Part shown: piece after piece, positions 25,201 through 40,200 of the stretch
How positions within the stretch are numbered: the first letter of the stretch is position 1
Layout of the letters: each line of letters starts with the position of its first letter
Origin: Trogon surrucura
Lineage: Eukaryota > Chordata > Aves > Trogoniformes > Trogonidae
Direction of reading: 5' to 3'
Length of the DNA: 64,000 bases
NCBI GenBank assembly: GCA_020746105.1
Contig: CM036621.1
Span: forward strand, 48,642,264 to 48,706,263
Notes under the pieces: model-generated
The model's input: the letters and a program-made list of their open reading frames with translations, nothing else
The model's database searches: none
Told to the model about the DNA's origin: nothing
Translations under genes and position numbers: made by a program

Positions 25201-28200
25201 CTGAAACAGAGCTCTGTCTTCTCAGCAGGCTTAGCAGTACATCGCTTCCACCCGTACAGTCCTGAAACACCATCTGCTTGGACTTCCTGAAGGAATAATA
25301 AAGATCTCCTTGGGTGACAGTGATGAGGGGGGGAAAAAGTGGCTATTTTTTTCTATATTGATAGTGTACGTTAGAACTGGTTTAATATTGCTGACCCCCA
25401 AAAAACTGAGTCGTACCCTGCCTTAACATATCGAGCCATGTCCTTTCTCAGTTGTGCTTTCTCTGTCTTTTGGTACAATGGAGTGGCTGCTGGTGAAGGA
25501 AGGAAAGAGAAGTATCTGTTGGGTTGAAAAGCTTATTTTCCAGTATGCCTATGTCACGTGAGAGTGTGATAGTTTACAAAATGCATTTACTGTAATCAGG
25601 AGTGCTTAACATGGAAGTTAAATATGATTTTCTTATGATTATGGGTATTTGGCAGAAAACAAAAATTGGACTGTTTCCAAGCCTGACTAACTATCATGGG
25701 AAATTATATATTGAGAATGGAGAATGATTCAATTTAACTTTCTAAATTAAAGGATGCAATATCTTGTCACTGCAGCCCTTAAATCTTTTCTCAGAATTGT
25801 GTTTCTCCCTTCTATCACTGTTCATTAAACAGTGAGCAAAAAATGACAATAATTTTCGTGCTGTGCACAGCTTTGCCAGCTTGTGTTCTCATTTGTGTCA
25901 GCATGTCTTTAATGCGGTAAGAGCCAGGAAGGTACTTAAACACAACATGTGAATGTTTATTTGTCTTGGCGTGCATTTTTGAGAATTCACAGTATCTCCG
26001 TGAAGTTTGCGGTTTGATTTTTCTTTAACATTTTTCCCATTATCCCCAGTAGTTGTTGTTGGCTGTCTTTGCAGTTACTGCAGATATGCAAATGTATCAT
26101 TTGATATTTAAGCATTACACTTGATATAAAGTACAAATCTTAAAACTACTGAGAGCAAATGACTGGCCCATCTGTACAGATGGGAGTAAATCTTGTGCCT
26201 CAAGTAGTAGCGTGTTTTGGCTGAGATGGGCTTTTTAATACGAATTGCTGTAATTTTTCTTTTAAATGATAAGCTACTAGTGAAAAGCAGTTAGTTATGT
26301 GTTTAAAATAGATTCAGAATGCAACAGTACTTACCTGAAGACTTTCTGAGTACAGAAGGGCAAAAATAGTAGGGAGAGGTTGTGTTTTGTTACCTGGAGA
26401 AGATGATCTTCTATTTTAACTCTTCCCCACCAGGCTACATTCCAGGCACAAGGGGCCGGCTCGCAGCTGGGCAGGGCAGGCTGGTCCCGACAGCGGCGTG
26501 ATGGTACAAAGTGCACAGCTGTGAACAGCTTTTTTTTTTTTTGTGAGCCTTTTGGGTTTTTTTTCTCTATTTGAAGTAGCTAATCATGTTCTCACCAGAA
26601 GTAAAATTAAGAAGAAACAGGCTTAAGTATCATGGAAACAGTTACCAGCTTGCTCAAGCTTTGCCTTCTCTCCTCTATGCTTAAAGATTGGCAGTGGGCT
26701 TGTGTCCTAGCCCAGTCACTGACAGTCTGGGTGTGCTTTCAGGCCCTCCAGAGTGAGGGTTTGCTGCAGTGCTAACTTGCATTTTAGAGACTGATAAGTT
26801 TGTTTAAGCAATGACGTCTGGCATAACACTCATTCCTTCGCCAGGATACTTCTGACAAATCCACTTTAGAGCTGACAAAGTTCAGCAGTGGTTTTTCCCC
26901 TGCTGGCTTTTAAAGGCTTATTGCTAATTGCTCGTGTTAAGGTGGCTCTCCCTGGAAAAACACACAGGAACTATCTGGGTTACTGCCTGCCTCAGCCCAG
27001 CCGATGAAACTGGTAAGATGAGGATTGCAAGAGGGGTTATACTGACTGCAATACTTCTTTTTTAAATTCTGGTTTTTGTAGATGACCATGCTGTGTTCAG
27101 CACTACTTAGCTCAAGAGTTGTTCTTTGGTGTGTTCTTTCCGTTTCAAACTGTGTTGTGCTGCTTTAAGAGCAGGAAATGATCTTAATTTGATTTGTCAC
27201 CAAAAAACCAAACCCCTTGCTTTTATGAGGAAGTTGATCTAGGTGCAAGATCTTAGATGGAGCAGAGCAGTAACCACCATGTACTGAACACTCTGAAATT
27301 GTTCTCTTACCTCTTACGGGTCATATCTCTACCAAACAGAAAGTGTTTCAGATTTCCCTTCTCTAGGCTTGTTTGGGAGGCTGAAAGCAGGAAATTGTGC
27401 CTTAGTCCTGATTCTTCCATTGATTTAAAGATCTCTTTACTTGCAGGTGGGGTCGAACGCTTAACTGTGCCAGGGTCTCAGGTACTTTTAGTAGGTGCTG
27501 GATGTGCTGTGGTGGTGCTGTGGCAGCAATAATTCCGCTGTGGACACTCACTGGTGAAAAAAGAGCTTCAAGGGTTAACCCGCTAGCTGACTGCAGAATA
27601 GAGAGAAATACTTTTTCAAACATTGCACTAAAACGTTTTTATTATCTATGAAAAATAGGCGATACATCCATATATAGACTTGTGGGATGATTTTGCTCTT
27701 GTTAAGTTTCCAGCTGCGGTAAGCCTCTGATATTGCTGACATTTTTGTAACGTGGCTCTGGATTTATTCCGAAATCGCTGTCAGAAGAGGCTGAACTCTG
27801 ATCCCACTGTACTTATTTTGCAGAGAGCAACCTATTCCCCTTGCCAAAACAAAGATGTGCGTACTGGAGTTCCTTGTAAAATTACTTCCTTTTCCTGCTT
27901 TTTTTATGCACTAAAGTACAAATTGCCCAAATGGTTGGTGAAAAGGAAGATAATCCATGATTAGAGACAGACCCATGCCATTGTAGATAAGAAAAATGGT
28001 GCAATATTCTAGGAATAGAAAGTCTAGTATCACTAAGTGAGTTCCTCTTTAGATCTCCTCTTCTGTAAGTATTCTGTTGGTCCTTTTTATTTTTATGTGG
28101 AAAAATCCCAAAGCCAGTATATTTGTGTAAAAAGCTATGCTGAGTATAGTACTGTGAAGGTGGAGAGGTTTTTTTCATTACAGTAGTCTTTATTCAATGA

Positions 28201-31200
28201 CAGTACAGAAGGTTAAGTATTTTGGCCAAGAATTCAGTGCAATTTCCAATAAAAATAAATGTGTTTTCCTGACCTTTCTCTGATTTCTTACCGGATCAAA
28301 TGCCAAAGGGCTTGTCAGGGACTCGGTGAAGGCTGAAAACCCGCAGTTCCCTCTGGTGGCTGATCGCTGTTGGAAAGCACGATTTATCTTCTTGAGGGAG
28401 TGATCCTGTGAATTCATTGATCTAAAGATGAACAGAATGAAAACTGTATTAAATATTAATCTAAAATAATTTCTGTCTTTCTACAAGACAGTCTTTACAG
28501 CTCTCGGTGTATCTCTGCCGCGTAACCATAAAATTAAATGCCGTTTGTTTCAGACTGACTTTTTGCTTAAAAAAATGTGTAGCAGGAGGCATCTTTGTAA
28601 TGAAAGGAGACTATGTTTGAATGATTTACTGGCTTTTCTCAAAACAGATCAAATTTTTAAATGTTAGTATTTAAATAAATTGATAGTGGTAATTACTGGT
28701 TTTGAGGAGCAAATGCTCTAAATATTCCATTCATAGCACCATATAGTGTGTGTCGGAGAGCATCAGTAGGGAAAATTAAGTCTCCTCTGTTTTTTTTTTA
28801 ACCACCTCAATATTAGAAATTGCCTATTAACTTTAAGAATTAAAGATCATGCTGCCTTAGAGAATTAGTAAAGATGGTTTTGCAATAAAGTGTTGCAAGC
28901 TTCACAGGTGTGGTTAGGAGTTCTGAGTAAAAACGTCCACTGTATGCATATCTCTCACCACGGTGTCTTCAACATTTTCCTCTTTGTAAATGCAAGCTTT
29001 CGTTTGACCTATATGGTGCATCATTAAAGCAGTATCAGTGTTTGCTTCCTTCTTATTGGAAGCTGAGATTGCTCGTTTTATTCAGAAAACAAAGGACATA
29101 CTGCAAATGACTTAAGGAAAATAATGGTTTGGGTTGTGCCCTGAACCCGTAAGGTTGACTTAGCAAAAGGCTGTACATCAATTTCTGGAGGTGGGGAGGG
29201 GTGTATGTGTGTACGCTAATATGCCAATATTGACCCTGCCACAACTGTCTTGCTAAACAACAACCTAGTGTTTGGCCAGGCTTGAAGGCTGCCAAATCCA
29301 CCACTTGGAACTGTCTGGCAGGAAAATAATAGGCTTTTTGCAAAAGTCAGTCCATCTTGTTTATTGAGTCTGAACTGAAGAGAGGCATTCTCTGCAATAG
29401 AGGCAGTCTCTTCTTGCATCCAAATTCAGAGATTCTCCCCCGCCCCCCCCCCCCCCAAGTACTTTGTGTATTCAGTGTCTTTGCAAATTTAAATGTAGTG
29501 CTTTGCCTGGCTGTAAGCCTAATCTTAAATTTTCTTAACGCTAATCATGGGAAATTTTGTTGTGTAGTAGTTTAGTTGTGTTGCCAGTAGGAACCTCTCA
29601 GTTCTGGGATTTTGTTTTCAATAGGGTATCATGGGTAATGTGAAAAGTAATGAGTGGGATCATTGCCGTATTACTCTCTAATTCAAAAAAAACCACAACC
29701 CTGTGTCAAATGTGAATAGATGGAGAAGAGATGAAGTTTTCGAGTGTGTTTTCAGTGACGCTTGTCAAATTAGCCTCACCTATCCCCTGCCTTCTGAATC
29801 AGGTATTGCCTGATTTCTATTTTTTTTTTTTTTTCAGTCGTTTCAAAACCACTATTCCCTTTGGCTCTTAGGATCTTAGTAGTCGTGGTAGTATTGGTTT
29901 GATGGTTGGACATGATGCTCTTAGAAGTCTTTTTCCAACCTTTATGATTCTTGATCTCAGGAAGCCATTAATTTTCTAGAAGTCTTTTGGGAAAACATCT
30001 AACTGGTGCTGAATGCTCTCAGAAGAGGCTGATGTGTTCTGGACTTCTTGGAGCTTTGAGCTTTTTGTTTCTTTTGATCTTTTTTACACTTGGTTCCTTT
30101 TTAGATGGACGTGCTTATAAAAAGATTCTGTTGTGAAAAGCACTTTCCCCCTCCAATTATCAAAGTGAATAATGACAAAACACTTGATTTTAGATTTCTG
30201 CTCGTGGCAACTTGTATATTTTGTTTGGTTTCAGAGCAGGACAAAGTTTATGGGATGGTTCCCATCAAGGGAGGAGGGAGGGTGAAGGTTGTATGTGGGT
30301 TTTGCTCTGTAACTTCCTTTTAAGCATTTAAGCTGTGTGTATCCATGGTAATTTTCTGTACTCCTAAATGCTGCTTTGGCTCTGTCTTCTTTCTGGTAGA
30401 CTAGTTTTAGTGCAGGATCTCTCTCCTGAATTAGTAAAGTCCAGTGAAGTGCTGAAACCATAGAAGAGCTGTTTGTTTAGACTTTGAAATGGTCGCTGAT
30501 ATTTGACTTGAGAATCATTTTTTGTAGTCTTGGCCTTACCTCAGTCATTGCTTGAAGTCACGGTCACCATTTGCGTTGAACGGAGAGTGCTTATGGAATG
30601 TTTTGAGCTTTGTATTTCTTTCTTTTTCTTCCTCCCTGTCCATATTGTTCTTCTCTTGGGAGCGACACAGACATAGTACAGTCCTTCAAGTTGAACTTGA
30701 TACCTTACTCTTTGGAATGGGGGAGGATGTGCTGACAGGCTTCAGAAGTAGCCTCTTTTAGCCAGGGTCCATAAAAACTGTAACTTTGAGAAGCTACCTT
30801 GGTCTGGAAATCTATTGATCTTTCAGTTAGAAAAACTTAACCTCTCTACTTAAGTAAATTGCTATTTGGAGGTCATTCAATGCGTATTTTTAAATTGCTC
30901 TAAAGTAAATAGAAGTAGTTGCGTATGTCAGCACGGCAGTTGCATACAGCTATTTTTACGTCCAGGGAAAGACACCTGGGGCTTTGAGTTTGTGCCCATG
31001 GAGGTTATTTGTATTCTTGCATTGTTAACTCAAAAGATCGAGTACCATCTTCATGTCTGAAACACTGTAACACAGAATATGGAAAAAAAATTATTTCACT
31101 GTCTCACTTCATAGACTAAATATTAGGTTTTTTTATCATTAAGTATATTTTACTTAGTTATGTACTGCTTTGAAATGTGAGATGAATTGTCCAGCCTTGT

Positions 31201-34200
31201 GCCCTGAGGTGCTAGCCAAGGCACCGCTGTTCCGAGAGAGCTGGCTGCTTTTTGAGTGGATAGAAATTGCTAATGAAATGTATTTTACAGGTTTCAGAAT
31301 TCTCTTTCAGGTATCTTACTGCCTTCATTTGTCCTTTGTTATATAACAACTCGTTCTAAATCTTTGTTTTACAGATTGAGGAAAGGCCAGAAAAAGACTT
31401 TGAGAAGGTAAGGAGGATCTTCTGAATTACTCTGCCAGTGGTGCTTTCTTCACATTCTTTTTGGTAGGTAGAACTTGCAGTGAGTTTACAGAAATCTGGA
31501 GAGTCCACCGTGGGGCAAAACTTTGAATTAATTTTTTTCAGACAATCTTTTAAACCTCAGAGGTTAAGTAGTTGTCGTTCAGTAACGGTTTGATGACATT
31601 GCTTTAGGCTAAGCCACGTGAATACTGGTTTTGTTTATTAGATTTTAATTGTGGTGTTGCATAAAAATAGTAATTAAAAGAGGTGGATACTATAGTAGTG
31701 AGAAATTGGCTTAATGCAGAACCCTTAATGTGGCTCCTGCTGCAGAATTGATAAATATCCTTTAAAGGTGAAGAGCTTGAGTGGTAGTCAGAAGGAAAAT
31801 GTGTTATTACAAGTTTTGAAATATCTGGCAAGATGCTACTAGCCCCTACAAAGACTTCATCTAAGTTAAAATTAATAGTTAGAAGCTAAGACATGCAAGC
31901 TCATGTTTCAGTGGTGTTTATATACATCTGATCAGCCTTCTTTCTGTCATTAAATCTTGATCTTTTGATTTTTCATCTTAGGAAGGTATATTTAATCAAA
32001 TTTGCATAATTTAGAAGTGCAAGGATTGGTGTACCATGTGAATTTAGAAAAAAAAAACCACCACAAACAGAACCAAACAAAACAAACCAACCAAAACACC
32101 CTTCAGAAAAATGAACTACAAACCCATGATATATCTGCGAAAAAAAAGTTATAACCATTTTTTACTGTGTGTGATTATAGGGAGCACGTACTGTCTCAAG
32201 TTTATCAGCAGCTACCTTAGCTTCTCTGGGTGGGACTTCTTCCCGAAGAGGCAGTGGGGATACCTCCATCTCAGCTGATACGGAGGCATCTATTAGAGAA
32301 ATTAAGGTATGAAGTACTCAAAACAACCATAGATTGTTAGGAATGTGTCTCTTAACTATGGCTTTTTCGATCAGAATGTTTTTATGCCTTGGATTTGATA
32401 AATTAATAAACTATAAGATTACTTGGAAATAGTGCTGATGTTCTCATTGACTGTAGAAATCGGCAGTAGGAATTGGGACTGACAGGCTAATACTAACTAA
32501 GACAGTTTATTTAGTAATAATGCTGACCCAAATCTTATCTTTAGATATCCTTTTGGATATTATTAATATGCTTTGAACTTCTTTACAAAAACGAAGCTGT
32601 CTTGGCTCCCCCTTTTGACAGTTCTGACAAAATACATTGTGTGCCGTACATGAAAAGTGAATAGATTTAGTAGAGAGATGCTACACGGAAGCTGATGTGT
32701 AGTGCAGGAGTGTTTGGGTGACCTCCTACGACGTGTGATAGCAGATCACACTGATCCTGATAGACACAGCTCATCTGAACCTAACGCCGTAGGAAATGGA
32801 CTCAGTACAACACACTGATATGAGAACTGAAAAAATGCAAGAAGCACTGCACTTGCTGGTTGCTAATTTTGTAATCTTATCTTGTGATTCCATGGCTAGA
32901 CACTGTTGCGTAGCAAATAGCTGGGCAATCCAGTGTTCGTACCGTTGAATGCTAGTCCATTGCTTGAAGGGTAGTCCATAGCTAAATTGTTTTTGTAGGC
33001 TGTTTTTTTAACACTTCATTCTGAAGAGTGTTCTAAAATGGGGAATCTGAATTCTGTTAACTTTCATACATCAGAGATTTGTGTTAGGACATTAGATGCA
33101 AGCAGGTCTGGCTTGGTGAAAGAGAGCCATTTGCTGATGACCAAGGACGAAAGAGGAGAGAGACTGTGAAGTAGGACTTACAATTAAATTTTATGTGATG
33201 GTTTTCATACAGTCTTTCCTACATCTAGTAAAGCCTGTAGTTCAGGCTTGCTTTGGCAGCCCTTACCCTAAATACCAGAATTCTTCAAAGAGGTTGATAA
33301 TCTCTGAAAGGGATAGAGAAGGGCTGTGTGGCTGGGGTATATCAGGCCTTGAAGCTGGCTCTACATCTTATCCTTAATGTTGAAGATTTCATTTTTTCCA
33401 GTCAAGAAGAGCAGAATTAACATAAACTTCTAAGCAGGAAATTTTGTTGTCTGGCAAGACTTCAGACTGCTTAACCAGTGTGGTAGAAATATCTAAATGA
33501 GAACTTGGGATACCTGCTTTTCCTCTGCTTCTGCCCGTTAGTTTCAGTGACGTCATTCACCTCTCTCACCGTTTCCCTCAGGATATCTATGAGTTAAAGG
33601 ACCAGATTCAGGATGTAGAAGGCAAATACATGCAGGGACTGAAAGAAATGAAGGTACTGGTTTGCTGCAGTCTGGGAGTGTGATCATTAACACAGAGAGT
33701 CAGTGTGAGACCTAGAACTGACCTTGCATGCCTTTCTTCTGGGAGGGGTTGCAGATTTTGTGCAATGCATTTCATTAACTGGAGAAGTATCTCTTCTGAG
33801 CTCGATTGATTGTGGTGAGAAGTGCTTCCGAATGTTAACTGAAAGGCTGTTGATTACTATTGCATGTTGCCTTTGCTGTTTTGAGAAGGTAGTAATTTGG
33901 CTAGGAAATTAAAATTATTAGGTGGGGTTTTTTATAGTTTCCCAATCCAGGAAACCTCTCAGTGTTGGAAGATGAACTAGAACTCATGCCCTACAATGAA
34001 AAATCGGAATTTAAAACCTTGTACATTTTTGGGTCGATAGGGTTCAGCATGCCTTTGGGAAGTTGTGCATGTGCAGTGATTTATGGTTTCAGATTTAGAT
34101 CACAGAAGACACCCTTAACCAATTCTTGTAACAAAGCTTGTTACATGTAGAATGAGTGCTGATGCCAGTTGGCACTAAAGAAGTGCTTACCACTTCCATA

Positions 34201-37200
34201 ATGCCAAAAATGGATTTTGGTGCAACAACTAACTTGTGTACTCGCATACCACAACCTCATAAGCGAGCAGCAGTGTGAGCTGTATTTTTTGGAAAAGGCA
34301 GTCCTGCAAATATATATGGAGACATCCAAGCTTATAATGAAACATTTATCAGCATTGATTGCCGACTCTGTCATTGGCTCAATGCTGTGACAGGTGAAAG
34401 TGCTGCCATCTTCGGTGAGTTGTCAATGGAAAAAAAAGAGGAGTTTGGCTCCTTTTATGTAAAATCTGTGGGTTTTTTTCTTGATCACTGTAGCAAAATA
34501 ATCACACTGGCTAAAAATGCAGGTAATTTTTCAATTTATGTCCAATACACAGACTTTTGTGGTGATTTGTACTTCAGCCACACTGCTTGATGTTAAGAAA
34601 ACAAAATGTAGCATGCCAAAGGAGTGATGCGGCACCTACCTTAACTTCTGACTTGCATATACTTCCTTTCCAGCTGATTTCTGAGGTTTGATCCTACCAC
34701 TGTTTCCAAATCTGGGCAGCTTTGTTTTGCATGCTGTTTCTCATCCTTGGGCTGGAAAGCGCATGAAAGCGCACAGTTTGTCTTTGGAACTGTACAAATT
34801 CATGTCCTTAAAGACAAATTGCCTTCGTAGTCAATAGAAATGTAAGCTAAACTGATTCAAAGTTAATTTTGTCATCATCTCACCACTGTGATCCCCAGTT
34901 TCATTGACTGGATGAAAAGGGAAGTATATGAAACTCACCTGTGCTTTAGATACAATTATTAGAATTACTAGTTCTGAGAGAAATTGCTTGATCTGTAAAC
35001 TAAAAAGTTGACATGAGTGTCCTCCTTGTTTTCATATTTGTACTGTTTTGTTTACATTAAGTATTCTGTTTCTCTATCAAAATCAAATACCAGAAAGTTG
35101 GACTGTATAACATGGAAAATGATCCTGGTATTTATTTTGTCATCATCTGTTGTTACAAATACCTCTGTATCTTACTTAAATATGTAGTCAGGTCAAGTTG
35201 GTAGGAAGGGCTTTCAAGATCCTGGGAATTGTATCTTGAGGAGTAAATTTGTGAAAAAGTGGTGTAATATAGGAAACCCTATGAAAAATGATACCTCAGG
35301 TCACAAAAGCTGCAGCTTTTTCATGGCAAATTCTGATTTCTGATTCAGTATATTTGGTGGTTCCCACACTGCAAGAGTTCCTGAAACCTGTATGAAGTGA
35401 CTGTCAAACTGCCTTAATTGAAGGCCTTAAATCATCTAAAATGATCTCAAATCAAGGCTAGTTTGCCTTTAAAAAAAATACCCGAACTGTCATCTTCGGC
35501 AGCTGCTTTGAGCTGCCAGCATGCAGGGGGGGCAGGGAGAAGGAAGAAAACTCTGAGAAAGCAGAAACTGAAGCAGCAGAGAGCAGGAAACATTTTATCC
35601 ATCCTGAGGTAAGGCTCCTCGCTTGTAAACAGGCGGCTGGTGAGAACACACGGAAGGTTATCCTCACCTTGGGACAGCTGGTAAGCCTCTCCAGCACTTG
35701 GTTAGCACTGGTTTCTGTAGGAGTACTCGGCATGCTTGTGGTTTAGTACTTAATTTTCTTTTTTTCAAGGGCTTGGCTGGCAAAGCATCTTTTATAACTG
35801 ACTGACTGTGGTTGCTTTCTCTCTGCAGGACTCCCTAGCCGAAGTTGAGGAGAAGTATAAAAAGGCTATGGTGTCAAATGCTCAGCTAGACAATGAAAAA
35901 ACAAATTTCATGTACCAAGTAGATACCCTGAAAGACGCACTCCTAGAGTTAGAAGAACAGCTGGCAGAATCCAGGCGGCAATATGAAGAAAAAAGTAAAG
36001 TATGTATAGAGCTATGGCATGTTATTTAACAGAGAAAGATTTTTTGGGGAGGAGGAAACCAAATTACTGTGCAAGATTTTAAAAAAGTTAATATTTTAGT
36101 TACTGTTAAAGCAAGCAGAATAACAGCATATTATGTGTTTGTGATCATACAAATGGGAATCTTCCCTAAGCTTCTGTCTTAGGAAGCAATTTCTTGAGAA
36201 GTGAAGAAATTTTGTATATGATAAAGCTGTATTGATATTCCTTTTATATTCCCTCTTTAATTACAGGGGATTTGGTCACAGTGACTTCTGGAGCATTTTT
36301 ATGCACAAAGCTCTCTTCCGAAGGCTTGTGGGAGAGTTGTGCATTTTATATAGTTAATGCAGCTACTTGGTTGAGCATTGAAGTAAATTTTACGTGAATT
36401 CAGCATCTGAGAACTAGTGAGTTTATATTAAAACTGTGACTTGCATCAACTTCTTGAGAAGTGGCTCTTTAGCTTGGGGCAATTTGACTGTAGTGCACTT
36501 CAAAACACATAGTTCCTGGAAGATAGTGTGTTTATTTTTTTTTTAAGTTCACAATGTCTAGCTAAGTTTTAGTACACAGTGACGTGGAAAGAGTTCATTC
36601 ATTCATCTGTGAAGTCTGTAGGACTTGACTGTAAAAGCTATTCATTGCCAGCCTACTGCTCTACTTAGGAAACTGGATAAGTGATGTCTGTCACTTCTGT
36701 ATTTGAGGGAGTAATAGGTTCTTGAAAAAGGGCAAAGAAGATAAAAATTGTACTCTTGAGGGGTTGTAATTAGGGGACTATTCAAGAATTGCATTGCAGT
36801 AAGCATTTTCTTTGTGTTTAGACTTATTTTTCTTTTTAATGGGATGTTATTTTTGATCAATAAAAATCTCCTGAACATTTCATTATTCATAGGAATTTGA
36901 GAGGGAGAAGCATGCTCATAGCATATTGAAGTTTCAGTTCATGGAAATCAAAGAGGCTTTGAAGCAAAGAGAAGAAATGCTTGCAGTAAGTAAAGTTTGG
37001 GGTTTTTTTCAATGGCTTCTTTGATTGGTATTTTCTCCACTTAGCAGTAGGAGTATAGGAGGTGAAGCAGGGAGAATATTATTCCCTACTCAGATTTCTC
37101 ACCTGAAGTAATACTAGTGTTTCAGGCCAAACAGGTTCAGGGCTGACTAATAGATATAGTATTTTCACAAGTATTACCAGAAGTTGGACTCCTTTTTTGT

Positions 37201-40200
37201 CTTGTCCATAATATGAAATGAGCTGTGTTTCTCACCACTCTTTGTGGAGATGCAGAGGGAGCTGATGAAACTGTCTAACTTGTCTTAAGTCGTCTCCCGG
37301 ATAGTAGGGTTGTCTTTGCGAGCATGGGTTTAGCTGAGACGTCAGAAGCTGAAACTGTGCATGTGGATACTCTTTTACTTTAGCATCTGAATTTTTTCAT
37401 TCTTTGGCATCGCTACAATCTTGACCTTCCTTGTTAACCTGTTACCTGCTTTCTGTCTTCTCGTTTTGCTCCTGTCTCTCAGGAAATCCAGCAGCTGCAG
37501 CAGAAACAGCAGAGCTATGTCAGGGAGATTTCTGATCTTCAGGAGACAATAGAATGGAAAGACAAAAAGATAGGGGTAGGACCATCAACTCTTGAAACAT
37601 GTTCTGAGTGGTGCTGTCATTCTCCAGCTGAAGTGCTTTTGCAAAACCTTGTGAATAAAATCCTCCGTAGTGACTTTGCTTGGTGTGGCTGTCTTTAGTA
37701 TATTACCAGTGAACTAGCAAATAGCACATTTTTGTCTTTGGCCTGTATCATAAAATCCAAGAAAAATTTAGCAGATGGTCCAATCATAAAACCAAGGGTA
37801 ATTTATTTGCTGTGGTGCATCATCCATATTTGCCGTATTGAGAAAGGAAGTGCTATTTATAATGCAATCCCGTCAGCACCGAATTTCTGCTTATTCAGAT
37901 TTAATCTGTGGACTGAGCAGAAACAGAAGCAATAGAGCTATTTCAGGGCTATTGGCACGAACGTCTCTTAACTCTCCTTTGCTTCTAATCCCTTTCCAAG
38001 ACCCTCTATCAAAGTCAATTGGAAACCCACTCTTGAATCAAAAGCATGGCTTTTTTTTTTAACGATAAGCACTGAAAGACTGTCTGAATATAGAAAGAAA
38101 TCTGGCAGGTTGCCCATGCTTGCAACATCCAATGACTTGTAGCAATTTGAAACTCAACATTTTCTGATTTTTGTTAGTGCTCTAGTAGTGTATTTATATA
38201 GGAATACTGGGGAAGGTTGAGTAGCAAAATATGCGTTTGCACGTGGTGCATCCCACTCTAAAGATGACTTACTGGCAGCTTTCAAATTAATTGAAATGTA
38301 CCACAAATTAATGGAAATGTACCACACCCATGAATGGTAACCCATGGAATAAAACAGTATTAAAATCTGCTGTGCCTACTTTCATACCCTTCTATTAAAA
38401 CATGGGAATTGCACAGTCTTCAATGTGCATGTTGAAGTAATAAGGATCGTAATTAACTTGTCTAAAAACTTGTCTAAAACTGGATCCTCATTTGAAGGAT
38501 ACCTGATGAAGGATTGGCTCTGAATGTCTTCGGTAGGAATTTCTGCTTATCAAATAAGCTGGACATTTCTTGGATTGAAAATTATCTGTGTGTATGTAAA
38601 CTCGGACCTTTGATCTGTAAACTTTATCTTTTTCATACATGCCACTTCCATTAACCTCTGAGTATCTTAAATCTGCTCATTCTTGTTTACACTTGCTTTT
38701 CATGGTCTTTAATTGTCTCCCTTCCTTTCTTCACATCTCCTCGCCCTTTTTCTGTGTTGGGAACTCAGGCATTAGAGAGACAGAAAGATTTCTTTGATTC
38801 CATAAGGAGTGAGCGGGATGACCTTAGAGATGAAGTGGTTGTGCTAAAGGAGCAACTGAAGGTATGGAAGAGGAATAAAAGAAATTTACATTCTACTGCT
38901 GACCTTTTCCTCCTGTACATTTTTACAGAAAATTTTAATCTAGCTCAGCAGGAAGAACACTATTTTCATCTTGCCTTTAAGTTGCAGTTTCAGGAATTTT
39001 CTATATAAAGTCCTTACCCTACCATTGATCATGAGCCCTTAGTACAGACTGTAGTATTAAGTAGTTGCTTTTGTAGGATATGCTTCTCTGGAGAACATTT
39101 TACGCATCAGATTTATGTTTAAAAAGGGTGGAGGGAAGAGAGCTTGGGTCACATGCTTTCTTGTCATAAAGGCTAAACCAAGAACTGTAATGTTCTGTGC
39201 TCTTTTCTGACTTCCAGCCATGTTTAATGGAAAGATTGAACCTATTGTTTATTCAGAAAATCAAGGACAAGAACACCTGAACAATCCTTCCCTTTCTGAG
39301 CAGCAGGCTCTAAAGCATTGCTTTTGCTTCTCCGCAGAAACATGGAATAATCCCAGATTCTGATATAGCTACCAACGGGGAGACATCAGACATTCTTGAT
39401 AATGAAAGACACTTGGATTCTTCCAAAACTGTTCCAGCCACAACTCAGGCATTAAAGACAGGAGGGGAGGGGTCACTAGGTAAGTGCTGGAAATCCTCTA
39501 GTATTTTTTTGTCTGTCCATTCATTCATCTTTGCTTGGAGTTTGGGCTTTTGTTAGTGGGACAATTAACACATCACGCAGCATGCTACTTGTCAAATCAC
39601 TTCCTATGCATTTTTCTGCTTAATATATATGTTATTGCTACAAGTATGTTGTCTGGTTTCCTGCAAAGGCAGACTTCATTTCCCATTCAAGGCGACAAAG
39701 GACAAGAATACAAATATTGCATTACAGATAAGTAGCGATCGTTCAGATTACTATTTAAACTCTGAATTGGAAAATTGTCCCAGAAGATTACTACTGTTTG
39801 ATATTTTTCAGCATGTATCCTGAAAAAAAATCAGGAAAAAAAAGGACTTTAGTTTCCTACAGAGAACTTGCATGTTGGTTCACTTTTATATACCTGGAAC
39901 TGTGTTTGGTGAACAGTGGTGCTGGGCACTGAGAACACACTAATGTATGAATTTGTTGGTTTTGGTATCTAGTACTACTGAGCAGTTCATATTACCTCTC
40001 CAATACTGTTACTTGTTATAACAGGATTAATGCTGTTAGACTCAAGGAAAGTTACTCTGGGATGGATAGTGTTAGGAAGGCAAAATCTGGTTGGCAGAAA
40101 CATTGCTCTTAGCACTTGTGATGCACGGACACTCAGATCTTTTATACTAGTGGAAGGAAAGGAAATAATAGATTTATTTTTTCCTCCTGTTTTTGTTCTA

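Larger units (their letters stand above)
18301..31374. other. LRRFIP1: long LRRFIP1 intron with a full-length CR1 and an old CR1 scrap
   Basis: It holds the near-complete CR1 at 18628-23157 and a short decayed CR1 tail at 29894-29955. A poly-C run sits at about 29440-29458. Between 23170 and 31374 I find no exon or RNA gene. Confidence 0.7.
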
